From a bacterium (GTDB lineage: Bacteria; Actinomycetota; Acidimicrobiia; Spongiisociales; Spongiisociaceae), in assembly GCA_028821265.1 (NCBI GenBank), contig JAPPGU010000003.1:1-32463 (forward strand): a stretch of DNA of 32,463 nt. Reading direction: 5' to 3'. The notes under the pieces were generated by a model that saw only the letters and a list, made by a program, of their open reading frames with translations, was not told the origin of the DNA and did not search any database. Shown here piece after piece: positions 16,101 to 23,835 of this stretch. The translations under genes were made by a program, and so were the position numbers. Position 1 is the stretch's first letter. Each line of letters begins with the position of its first letter.

Positions 16101-16463
16101 GCCGGCCCGGAACGCCTCCAGCATCATCTCGCAGTGGTCCAGGACGCGTAACGTGTGCTCCGAACTGAACCTCTTGTTGTGCGCCCAATCATTGCGGGCA
16201 TCCCACAACAGGTGCAGGTAGCTCCGGGTCGAGCGGGACAGGGTGTCACGGAAGAACTGATCCCAGGTGGCATCCATTGCCTTGAGCAAGAACACCAGAT
16301 CGTCCGGATTGGCGAAGCGGTCCTTATGGTGCAACCGCTGGTTCACTCGATCCAGCCACCGCATCCCGTACCTGGACCGCCAGATCCTCTCCACCTCGGG
16401 ACGGATGGCGTCCCGCACCAATGTCAGCGCCTTGCCAACTCTCTCATGGTTGGTGACCGCCAT
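13176..16463 (-). CDS. DUF499 ATPase with N-terminal Swt1/HEPN-like domain (anti-phage-associated)
   Basis: A 1095-residue protein. The N-terminal 130 residues contain LWDARNDWAHNK (87-98), an R-x4-H HEPN motif with R90 and H95, as in Swt1-type HEPN domains. A Lys/Arg/Glu-rich linker follows (about 125-160). The DUF499 P-loop ATPase domain has Walker A TGFGGGKTH at 242-250 and Walker B VMILIDEWVAY at 351-361. The C-terminus ends in a small beta-rich domain. DUF499 proteins are regularly encoded beside DUF1156 methylases in defence islands; their mechanism is not well established. The start at ATG 16463 lies 3 bases after the methylase stop, so the two are almost certainly cotranslated. Domain names are from recalled family features, not a search. 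Confidence 0.8.
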   Translation of the reverse strand: MAVTNHERVGKALTLVRDAIRPEVERIWRSRYGMRWLDRVNQRLHHKDRFANPDDLVFLLKAMDATWDQFFRDTLSRSTRSYLHLLWDARNDWAHNKRFSSEHTLRVLDHCEMMLEAFRAGESATQVQELKQSLRRQVFAEERRTAERRAAAEATKGEPLAGLKPWREVVTPHRDVREGRFAQAEFAADLRQVVRGEAASEYGDPVSFFERTFITDGLGDLIRTAARRLSGKGGDPVVELQTGFGGGKTHSLIALYHLASDTSRLRGVDEALAEDDLSVPSGVRRAVFTGQWAESASVHDKGDGVEVHTMWGDIAYQLGGAEAYRMVEDADRNAANPGESLVDLFKRYGPVMILIDEWVAYARGLPMSPEEGRRPAGDFDTQFTFAQALTEAAAAVDNALLVVSVPESSDPSHDSMEVGGEKGRKALERLRHVLGRKAAQWRPASSEESFEIVRRRLFEPIEPSLARHRDAVVKAYHDLYIDNVGEFPSETRERDYARRIEAAYPIHPELFDRLYQDWSTLERFQRTRGVLRLMASVISVLWDRDDRSLMIMPGVVPMDSAKVVPELTRYLTDQWKPIIDADVDGSGSLPQRFDRDRKNLGRYGACRRVARTTYLGSAPLPTNRRGIDRTRIVLGCVQPGERPGVFGDALRHLADEATYLYNQQLRYWYDTKPSLTRLAADRALSRFGDDEADEYLRGHLDKLRCPTPLGGVHVFPDSPGDVPDEDDSVRLVVLRPESPFERGDTSPAVETAQTILDERRGGRRINRNMLVFLAAEKARVPELRQAIRSRLAWKSILDEQGEHDLNLTPADVNQAKTRLEEADRTVELRSGETFSQVLYPVQSPGQADIRWSSVRVSGSAGLFERVINKLESSQHLITAYAGTLVRRDLDRPKAPLWDGDHIGVRTLWSYYCRYLHMPRLAGFGVLTAAIARGVADLNWQHDTFAYADTHDPEGGRYPGLVTAAQVEVTQSLTAVLVRPDRALAQLDTESPDDAEDEVSNHVEDAWGEDHGTKQRPEGPPEPTRFYGRKELDPVRAIRDLGTILEEVTKHLDGTGKEITLTVEINARSDGYDTRTQRIVKENATQLGFDSHEFEA

Positions 16464-16466
16464 CGT

Positions 16467-19226
16467 CTAAATACCTTCGAGAGTCTGCGCCACCGGACCC
16501 TGCCTAGCAGCGGCACGGCGCTCGATGTCGTGCCAGGATTGGATGAGACCGTTGTAAGCGACTGCGTCTTCGGACCTACCCTTCCGATCCGCTATCTGAT
16601 AGAGCAGGTAAGCAAGTCGGCGGGCCCGATCACCGACGCCGCCCCCGACCTGCCTCAACAGATCGGCCGCGTCGGTCTCTGAGTGATCGAGGCAAGTAAT
16701 CAAGTGCTGGGCCACCTTCCACACGGTCCGCCGGCCGTCGGCCACCGAGTCCCAGGGGCGCTCCATCTCCTCGCGCTTGAACAATCGCACCTTGCCCGCA
16801 CGCGAATCAGCGATTCCCGCTAGTGCCACACTCTGCACCGAGGTGTTCTTCGCCTTGGCGAGCGTCTCGGCGTCCCCGAAAGGAGCAGCATTGTCGCCGT
16901 ACTGCTCGTACCAGGTAAGCGCCCATCGGGTGGGTGCGTCGAACGCTGTTTCCTCGGACGAGAGAGCCTCTTCAAGAGCCTCGTTGATCAGACTGAGGGC
17001 CATACGAACCTTCATAGGGGTGCCATCTGCCTCTAATACCTTGGCGAACCTGGAGAACACCTCCATCCCCGGTCCGATGGCAGATTGCGCCATATCTACT
17101 GGAGCTATGGCTTGGTCCTGCAGTCGACGCACGGCCTTGGGTAGCTGTCGGGCGAGGGCGTCGAGAAGCTCGCTTCTAGTGGCCAGCGGAGCGTTCGCCG
17201 GGCGAGTCCGGCAGGCGATTACGATCGAAGAGGCCAACGCTGCGGTCCCCTTCGCTAGCAACCTGCCAGGGCTCTCCGTTCTAATCGGCCAGGTGGCAGT
17301 GACCTGCATACCAGCATCAACCAGGCCCTGTAGGAAGACTTCCCAACCGGTCGAGGCGGTACCAGCTGTACCGATGTCCTGCTGCTTGTACGCGTAGAAG
17401 ACAGTAGCCGGAAACCCTGCGTGCTGAACGTCCTTGAGCCGATTCAGCACTACAGCCATCCCCTCCTCAAAATGAATGCGGGCCTCCTCCTTGGAGCCCG
17501 CCCGATACGGGTTGGCGATCAGCTCTTCTGCCTTTGGCGTCAGCAGGGTCGCCATTTCCTCAGGCCAGATGTCACCGACGTTGTGTCGTAGCCAGACATA
17601 GAAGAAGTCAGAGATGTCCGCATAGGAGATGTTGTCGTAATACGGGGGGTCAGTACAGACCACCGGATCCCTGATCTCCAACAATCCTCTAGCCGCATCT
17701 CGCTGCCGAATGTCGCCCGCATGCCTACCAGGAACTGCGCTCACTGCCTTTTGTACCTTGTCGAGACACAGTTCCCAGCTTCCGCCCCGACCAGAAAAGG
17801 GGTTGGCTTCGGCATAGTCCCACGCCATTGGTATGGCCTGCCTAGCGAATAGCTCTCTGAAGGCTCCGCGGTCATTCATCCACGTCACGATAGAAGACCA
17901 AAGATTTGTGCACTTATCAATTACAAAGGCGAGATAAGTGATTACCGCATCCGAATACGCTACTATCCCTAATCCACCATTCCGCAACTCTTTCCCGTCA
18001 GGGTCAAGCCCGGCCGCCCGAGCATCGCCCTCCACCACTATCCGTAGGTCTGCTAACAGTTCCGAAAATGTCGCCAAGGCCACTAGCTGGCGTTCGGCAA
18101 ATAAATGGTCCCACTCGACCATTCCGTAGCGTTGCACACGGAAACCAAGGGTCCTTTCGGGCAGCGAAATCTGCGGTGACCATTGCGGATTGGGCAGCGG
18201 AGGCTCTTCGAGAGGCGGAAGAAAGATCCGTTTCCGATGACCTTCGGCCACGACTGCCAGAGGGGCTCGGTCAACCAGACCACGGCGACCTTGATCAGCG
18301 ATGTACTCGAAGCTGATAGGTGCTCCTGTTGCCACGCAGACTCCGCCACGGCGCCCGATCGTGCCCGTAATCGGCTTACCCGCCTCTCGGATCTCATAAC
18401 TCAATGTTCTGGTCGTTCGATCTATAACTGGCTCGACCCATACCACCGGTTTGTTCTTCTTCCCCTTGCTAAGCACCCAGGAGCGAACCAGCGGCACATG
18501 CCCGTTCCATGCCGGATCCGGCGATTGCACTGTGCGCGCCCAGATCCAAGCGATCACGTTCGCCTCGCCACCTCCATCCTTGGCTGGCAACTGCGCTTTC
18601 GGGTACAGGTGCCCGATCCGCTCGAATGCCCGATCCAGCATCCACCGCCCGTAATAACCGATGTCTTCGGCCAACCCCTGAGCCCGGTCCCAGGTCTTCA
18701 GGCCTGACTGGTCACGGGAGTCGGGGTTAACCGGCGGCAATCCTGCGAACTTTGGGGGTATCTCCACCAGGGCCTTCGAGATCAGCACTGCCACCGGGTT
18801 GAGGTCTCCCCCGTACGCGGGCAGTCCAAGCCGCTGCGCCTCCAGCGGGATCGTCCCGCCTCCACAGAACGGATCGAAGACGTTGGGCAGGTCGCCGTCG
18901 CACGACTCCTCGATCTCAGCCCTAGCATCGGCCAGCGCCTCGGGATTGTTGGAGTTCTCCCACACCACCAGCCTCTCGAGGATCTCGAACAGCCGCCTCC
19001 GCTCCGCCGCCTGATCCTCCTCGGTCGGAAACCTGTCAGGATGCGCCGAAGGATCGTCCACCAGCGAAGCCCACAGCACCGCACGCGCCGCCGCCAGCGG
19101 CCGCCGTGCCCACCACAGATGCAGCGTGGAAGGATGCCCATGCCGGATCGATTTCTCCCGCGCCGAAGCCGCGCTGATCGCATCCAGCGGCAACGCCACC
19201 TCAATCAACTTCCGCCTGTAGCCCAT
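16467..19226 (-). CDS. DUF1156 DNA adenine-type methyltransferase (anti-phage-associated)
   Basis: A 919-residue putative N6-adenine DNA methylase. It opens with the DUF1156 hallmark YRRKLIEVALPLDAISAASA, followed by HPSTLHLWWARRPLAA (31-46). The AdoMet-binding motif is VFDPFCGGGTIPLEA at 116-130 and the catalytic motif DPPYYDN at 526-532. In this family methylation is thought to mark host DNA as self. The frame is open to 19328, but family similarity starts at ATG 19226, preceded by GTGAGGGG, so I chose that start. It is first in a two-gene unit with the DUF499 ATPase. Promoter evidence upstream is weak (a TACGAT at 19265-19260 on the minus strand). Confidence 0.85.
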   Translation of the reverse strand: MGYRRKLIEVALPLDAISAASAREKSIRHGHPSTLHLWWARRPLAAARAVLWASLVDDPSAHPDRFPTEEDQAAERRRLFEILERLVVWENSNNPEALADARAEIEESCDGDLPNVFDPFCGGGTIPLEAQRLGLPAYGGDLNPVAVLISKALVEIPPKFAGLPPVNPDSRDQSGLKTWDRAQGLAEDIGYYGRWMLDRAFERIGHLYPKAQLPAKDGGGEANVIAWIWARTVQSPDPAWNGHVPLVRSWVLSKGKKNKPVVWVEPVIDRTTRTLSYEIREAGKPITGTIGRRGGVCVATGAPISFEYIADQGRRGLVDRAPLAVVAEGHRKRIFLPPLEEPPLPNPQWSPQISLPERTLGFRVQRYGMVEWDHLFAERQLVALATFSELLADLRIVVEGDARAAGLDPDGKELRNGGLGIVAYSDAVITYLAFVIDKCTNLWSSIVTWMNDRGAFRELFARQAIPMAWDYAEANPFSGRGGSWELCLDKVQKAVSAVPGRHAGDIRQRDAARGLLEIRDPVVCTDPPYYDNISYADISDFFYVWLRHNVGDIWPEEMATLLTPKAEELIANPYRAGSKEEARIHFEEGMAVVLNRLKDVQHAGFPATVFYAYKQQDIGTAGTASTGWEVFLQGLVDAGMQVTATWPIRTESPGRLLAKGTAALASSIVIACRTRPANAPLATRSELLDALARQLPKAVRRLQDQAIAPVDMAQSAIGPGMEVFSRFAKVLEADGTPMKVRMALSLINEALEEALSSEETAFDAPTRWALTWYEQYGDNAAPFGDAETLAKAKNTSVQSVALAGIADSRAGKVRLFKREEMERPWDSVADGRRTVWKVAQHLITCLDHSETDAADLLRQVGGGVGDRARRLAYLLYQIADRKGRSEDAVAYNGLIQSWHDIERRAAARQGPVAQTLEGI

Positions 19227-19547
19227 CCCCTCACCATCACAGCATCCATGAGAACCTTGATCGTAGTGAGCGGCTATGACATTCCTGCCAGCCGAGCATC
19301 CTCCTATCGTCGACGACCGGGACGCCATGAAAGGACCACCCTCGTCCTACCAAGCCCTCCAGGAAACAAATGGGCGTTCGGCGTCGTGTCAACCGACCGC
19401 GGTACAGCTATTGGGTACCTGTAGGGCCTGCTGACCTCCTTGATGGCCTCGAAGCGCGGGCAGGAACTCGGAACGACCGTTGCCGCGCGGTCCCGGCGAC
19501 AAGCAAGCTGTCGTGGCCCGGCCGCGACTGTGCAATAATGAGCGGTC
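19227..19547. other. divergent intergenic region
   Basis: These 321 bases separate the divergently transcribed methylase and HEPN-like genes and should carry both promoters. I see no gene. A short dyad GGTAC/GTACC (19401-19419) and the extended -10 element described separately are the only features noted. Confidence 0.5.
19531..19539 (+). promoter_or_regulatory. extended -10 promoter placing a leaderless start at GTG 19548
   Basis: TGCAATAAT matches the extended -10 pattern TGnTATAAT at all but one defined base. The expected transcription start, about seven bases later, falls at 19546-19548, on the GTG start of the HEPN-like gene. There is no ribosome site before that GTG, and leaderless mRNAs are common in actinobacteria, so the two observations agree. 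No convincing -35 is seen. Confidence 0.4.
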
Positions 19548-21200
19548 GTGCGAGTTCTAAGGACAGCCGCGGAGAATGTATCAGGACTTGTGCCTAGGCG
19601 CGAACACGCCCTGTCCGTGATCGAAAGGGTGCTTGACCTACCCTACAAGGAACTGAAGCCGTCGGACGACTGGAATAGCCTCCCCGTTGGATCCTATCTC
19701 ATATCTCGTCCCTTCTGCCTGTACTTTGAGCCCGCCTTCACCGAGTATCACCGCCATCTTGAGAACCTGTACGGTAATGATCTTTCTCTATTCGCCGCCG
19801 ACTTTCGCTCCTGCGGTCACGACCTCTGGAAGGCAATCAGAGTGGCCGAACGTATTGCCCTTGAAATCGAGAGCGAAGACCTTGCCAAGTTTGACCCCTA
19901 CACAGCAACCACACAATACCTCCACCAGTGGTATCTGCGACTCATAGAGCAGGCTTTCGACAGTTTACTTGGCTTCGCGGTGTATCGGCTGCAAACTAAT
20001 AGTGGCAAGCAACCACCATCACAGCCTTGGAACATCTATGAGGCCATAAAGAAACATGGCTGGAATGCCCCTGGAGAGTTCTATCACCCGACCGTCCGGA
20101 ATGGGATCGCCCACGAGTTCGAGTTCATCCCCGAGACAGTATTCTCTCCCTTCTCCGTAATTTACACCGACATAAGGGGAAAAACACAAACCGTTTCGTA
20201 CTCAGATCTGATCCATGAGGTCACTGGCATGGCCGACGAATGCCTAGGATATGTGTTCGCTCTTCGTCTGTTCATCCTCGAGCATTCCAATAACCGTCAC
20301 GTGCGGCATACGCTCGCCGCTACCTCATCCAACCGTAGCCTACGTGTGGATGGCTTCAGAGACTTCGCTTCATCTCGCTCTTTGATCGTCCAATCTGTCA
20401 ATGTAGACGACGTCAATGGGAAGAAACAAACCCGAATCGAGTGTCTTGATTATACGCGTGTAGATCCCGAGCGGCTAGCTGAAATGGTCGCCATGCTGAG
20501 CACTGCCTCCATCTGGTTTCCCGACTGCGACACCTTTTTCGTAGGTCTCAAGTCCAAGGGGACACCAAGCTTCTCACGTATTGATGCCTCCGTTCTTGCT
20601 AGCTGGGTACGAGACGAGGTAGATGATCACACTCTTCTGCAGTCTTTTGATCCGATAATGATGTGGCCAAAGAAGGTCTTTCTCGGACGTCTAAAGGCCA
20701 ACCTTGTCCGGACTATACCATCTGCACTGAAGGCTGGTCGTGACGAGTTCAAACAGACTATGGCGGAGCTACCCGGTCGATTACCGAGGACAGTCCGAGT
20801 TCTTTCGCTGACTGACATTTCACACGGTCTAGCCCGAAGATACCGCGGTGACCTTGTCATTGACGCGGAAGACCAGGCGACCGTCCGCAAACTTCTCCGA
20901 CCTATCATCGAATGGACTAGGCGTCAGCACATCCACAGTTCGCCTCACAGCAAGAAGCACTGGAGGAAGACACCTCCTGTCTACATCGCGTGGTTTCTCT
21001 ACTCGCGGGAGAAACGCGAACGTGACCGAGGTGCCATACCTACATCAGAATTCTATATTGGACAATTCGAGTGGCGAGGTGCAGACGCTGATCCGGACGA
21101 TCTACCGTTTCCAATTCGAGACGCCGAAGATCTGGGAGAAGGCCTCGCATACAAGGCGGCTCCGGACTGGCCTCCTACCGACCGTTTCGTCCCCCGCTAG
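19548..21200 (+). CDS. large uncharacterised protein with HEPN-type RxxxxH motif
   Basis: A 550-residue protein I do not recognise as a whole. The N-terminal half is helical and contains YHPTVRNGIAHEFEF (179-193). R184-N185-x3-H189 is the R-N-x3-H signature of HEPN ribonucleases and comes after helices that would fit a HEPN bundle. The C-terminal half (about 270-550) is basic and mixed, with VYIAWFLYSREKRERDRG near the end, and suggests no known family. There is no signal peptide or membrane segment. The gene is visibly less GC-rich than its metabolic neighbours, with more A/T-ending codons, consistent with separate acquisition. It is the only + strand gene between the methylase and GHKL genes. 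The start is GTG 19548 (leaderless model); a GTG near residue 15 with AGGA upstream is an alternative. Confidence 0.6.
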   Translation: MRVLRTAAENVSGLVPRREHALSVIERVLDLPYKELKPSDDWNSLPVGSYLISRPFCLYFEPAFTEYHRHLENLYGNDLSLFAADFRSCGHDLWKAIRVAERIALEIESEDLAKFDPYTATTQYLHQWYLRLIEQAFDSLLGFAVYRLQTNSGKQPPSQPWNIYEAIKKHGWNAPGEFYHPTVRNGIAHEFEFIPETVFSPFSVIYTDIRGKTQTVSYSDLIHEVTGMADECLGYVFALRLFILEHSNNRHVRHTLAATSSNRSLRVDGFRDFASSRSLIVQSVNVDDVNGKKQTRIECLDYTRVDPERLAEMVAMLSTASIWFPDCDTFFVGLKSKGTPSFSRIDASVLASWVRDEVDDHTLLQSFDPIMMWPKKVFLGRLKANLVRTIPSALKAGRDEFKQTMAELPGRLPRTVRVLSLTDISHGLARRYRGDLVIDAEDQATVRKLLRPIIEWTRRQHIHSSPHSKKHWRKTPPVYIAWFLYSREKRERDRGAIPTSEFYIGQFEWRGADADPDDLPFPIRDAEDLGEGLAYKAAPDWPPTDRFVPR

Positions 21201-21243
21201 CCGGACCTTAGGCTCTCTAGGAGTAGCGGTAGGCAACCGTTAG

Positions 21244-21264
21244 GTCTCTGGCCACACCAGAGAC
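21244..21264. terminator. bidirectional hairpin terminator between convergent genes
   Basis: GTCTCTGG (21244-21251) and CCAGAGAC (21257-21264) form a perfect 8-bp stem with a 5-base loop. It sits in the 66-base gap between the stops of the convergent HEPN-like and GHKL-nuclease genes. A strong T-run is missing, as is usual for high-GC actinobacterial terminators. Confidence 0.55.
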
Positions 21265-21266
21265 TG

Positions 21267-23246
21267 CTATGTTCCTGACTCATTAAGCATCGGTGGAATC
21301 AGATGCCCGTGGCGTTGGCGGAGTCGATGAGCGGCTTCCTCTTGTCCGATTTCTAGGTTGAGTTGACGCCGAAAGAACTCGAACCGCTGTTCAGCAGCTT
21401 CGATGAGGTGAGACCAGCGTGTCACGAAGATGTCGTAGGTAGGTCGTGTGAGTACATGCCCCCACTCTCGGTCTGTCTGGTCCGCTTCAGCTTCCAGGTC
21501 CTCATCTAGGCGAGTTCCCACAAGCCAGAAGGTCCAGTGGCCACATACGACGCCTTCGTGCCGTTCAAGAGCTCGCGCGTACGAACGGACCTGCTGTAGC
21601 TCATTTGGGCTAAGGGTTAGAGATGGGCGCTTCAACTCAACGATGAGGCGCTCGGGCTTACCAGATGGGCCTCTGAAGTGGCGTTGCAAGAGCAGGTCGA
21701 CCCTTCCACTCCTTCCGTCAGATCGGACTACCTGCCCTCCGGTTGCCATAAGTTGTTCCTCGAGGACGACCGAGTCCGGAACAACTTGCCTAAGGACGTT
21801 AGTCAGACTGAGTTCGCTTCGAGCGAGCCTCCACTCCTCGCCGAAGAGCCACTCGTTGCCACGGACGAGTGGCTGTAACTGGCTTACTTCGAGCATCCGA
21901 CGTGCTGTATCGGGACTATATAAGAGCCTCCTTAGACCAACAAGGAGTTCTATCCGCTTTCGTACCTCGTTCCCTGCCAGAACAAGATCGGCAAGCGTGG
22001 TGTCCTTAAGCAGATCTCGGAGCATCTCACGTATGTCCGGTGGTAGGCCGAGGACTTCGTCGATCAGATCATTGATCTCCGAGGTTCGCGTCTGGACCGC
22101 CACCTGCATTAAGCGTGCGGCCATTCGCCGCTCGCGCTTTGTTCTACCCAGGGCGGACCTCGCCGCTACGAGGGCGACGTCGTAGAGTTGCTGTTCCGCT
22201 TCATGCACGGCATCGTCGGGCGGAATAGGCGGATACGGGTACGCGCCTTCCTCACGGAGCTGCTCGACGATGGTTCCACGGAGTTCTTGGGCCCTCTCCT
22301 GGACGTAGGCCGAGATCCGATCCCGAGCTGCGTCGAGGATGGACGGGTGGACCATGCCCACAACCATGAGGTCTGCACTGGCGGCCTCAAATCCAGACCA
22401 CAGAACGTAGCCCGTAACGCGCACGGCTTGACCGGCCTTGTGATCAAGCTCCGCGAGTGCAGCGCCTCCGGCGTTACAAATGACGAGCATGGGCATCTCA
22501 CCACGGACATGCTGGTTCCACTCGATGATCCGTAACACAGGAGGTGGATGACCCGCCAGATCCTCCTCCCGCAACTCGGCAAGGGTTTCGTCTTCGATCT
22601 GACGTTCCACTAGTCGCGCGGCGTCTAGCCGGCCACCGTCGAAGACAACCTCGATGTCCGTGTTCCCGAGTAGGTGAGGCGCGAACCGGGCGCAGAGCTT
22701 TGTATTCACTTCCTCGTCGAGCAGTTGTGCCAGGGTCCGACCCTGCTCGACCCTGATTTCGACTTCCGTTCCTGTCTGCTCGTCCGATTCATGAGCCTCA
22801 CTGATCTCGAACTCATTGATCGAGCCCTGTCGACCATTGATCTGGTAGCCGAGCCTGCGACCTTCTGGCTCTTCCCAAACCGTGCTCCAAGTAACTCTGT
22901 GGCCGAGCGAGTAGGCATAGAAGCGGCCGCGTCCGTGCTTGCCATGTAAGACACGCAGCCCGTTGATCGTCCGACCCGACTGACGCAGCTTCCACGAGTC
23001 GCCCAGCATCGTGAACCTTTCAACGGCGGTATGCGGATCGATACCGTGGCCGTTGTCTCGAACCCATATCCGAGTGACGAACTCGGGGCTACCGTTCCCG
23101 AGCGAATCTCGCTGTAGGCGAACCTCGACGCTGTCGGCTTCCGCATCGAGACCGTTCCAGATCAACTCGGCGACAGCGTCGATCGCCGGCTGGCTTGCAT
23201 ACCCGTCAAGGTGGCTCTTGCCGGCCTGGACCCTGTGGCGCGACAC
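21267..23246 (-). CDS. GHKL ATPase fused to a PD-(D/E)XK (Shedu/DUF4263-like) nuclease domain
   Basis: A 659-residue protein. The N-terminus is a GHKL (HSP90/MutL/MORC-type) ATPase: N-box ELIWNGLDAEAD (E27, N31), G1 motif RDNGHGID (63-70) and glycine-rich lid GKHGRGRF (102-109). A long middle region follows, with helical stretches around 310-430. The C-terminus has NEWLFGEEW (464-472), then GRVDLLLQ with D517, and IVELKRP with E537 and K539, followed by QVRSYA. This is a complete D...E-x-K nuclease core like Shedu/Mrr proteins. The likely role is an ATP-gated nuclease acting on invading DNA (inference). The frame extends to ATG 23282, but GTG 23246 has GGGAGGTGA directly upstream and precedes the first family-like residues, so I chose it. 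It stands alone on the minus strand. Confidence 0.7.
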   Translation of the reverse strand: MSRHRVQAGKSHLDGYASQPAIDAVAELIWNGLDAEADSVEVRLQRDSLGNGSPEFVTRIWVRDNGHGIDPHTAVERFTMLGDSWKLRQSGRTINGLRVLHGKHGRGRFYAYSLGHRVTWSTVWEEPEGRRLGYQINGRQGSINEFEISEAHESDEQTGTEVEIRVEQGRTLAQLLDEEVNTKLCARFAPHLLGNTDIEVVFDGGRLDAARLVERQIEDETLAELREEDLAGHPPPVLRIIEWNQHVRGEMPMLVICNAGGAALAELDHKAGQAVRVTGYVLWSGFEAASADLMVVGMVHPSILDAARDRISAYVQERAQELRGTIVEQLREEGAYPYPPIPPDDAVHEAEQQLYDVALVAARSALGRTKRERRMAARLMQVAVQTRTSEINDLIDEVLGLPPDIREMLRDLLKDTTLADLVLAGNEVRKRIELLVGLRRLLYSPDTARRMLEVSQLQPLVRGNEWLFGEEWRLARSELSLTNVLRQVVPDSVVLEEQLMATGGQVVRSDGRSGRVDLLLQRHFRGPSGKPERLIVELKRPSLTLSPNELQQVRSYARALERHEGVVCGHWTFWLVGTRLDEDLEAEADQTDREWGHVLTRPTYDIFVTRWSHLIEAAEQRFEFFRRQLNLEIGQEEAAHRLRQRHGHLIPPMLNESGT

Positions 23247-23835
23247 ATTCACCTCCCGAGATCGTGTGGTTGAACTGTACAACTGAGCTGTGACGCTTCT
23301 CTACAGGGAACTGCAGACGCATGAAGCTGAGCCACCTCGACATCCGTCCCGCTCGAACTCACAGCTTGAGGCTTGCCTCGCGCAACCCATCAACCAACGA
23401 AGGTACCTTCATCAAAGCGGGACTGGAGATTAGCCCGACCGTCTCGAATCTTCACACCAACCTCCAGAGCAGCATCGTATTCCGGGTCAGCAGCGGGGGG
23501 ACCAGAGCATGCCAATGGGGACCGGAGGTGAAGCCGGTCACTACGGTCACGGATCGGCCCCTGTGGAACGGGACACGGTTCCGGAAGGTTCCCGCCGCGG
23601 CAGCGTCCGACTCGTCCTCATGTCGCTAATCCCCAATCTGCTAATCCACTAATCGACAATTCGCGCGAGACCGTCTTCATTGACCTGTTCTTGGCTCACG
23701 TGCATGACCCCACGCTCTGGGTCGTCTCTCACGTGGCTACGCGAGGGACCGGCTGGTCCGCGAGTTTGCTGAGGGCCCTGCGGTTCGATCCCTGCCGTGA
23801 GGGGAACCGTCTTTCTCCTTGAGTTGGCGGGACGT
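23247..23835. other. gene-free stretch upstream of the GHKL-nuclease gene
   Basis: About 590 bases with no supported gene. A 102-codon + strand frame (23321-23629) lacks a ribosome site and family resemblance. Notable items are CTAATC three times at 23626, 23641 and 23649, and a 14-base word GGACCAGAGCATGC (23499-23512) that recurs exactly at 26645-26658. A DNA-level T-loop look-alike at 23781 does not fold. Confidence 0.5.

Noticed and set aside
23321-23629. A 102-codon + strand open frame upstream of the GHKL gene
   Set aside because: No ribosome site, low-complexity composition and no recognisable motif; it is probably chance.
23775-23800. T-arm look-alike containing GGTTCGATCCC
   Set aside because: Only two of five T-stem pairs form and no acceptor strand follows, so it is not a tRNA end.
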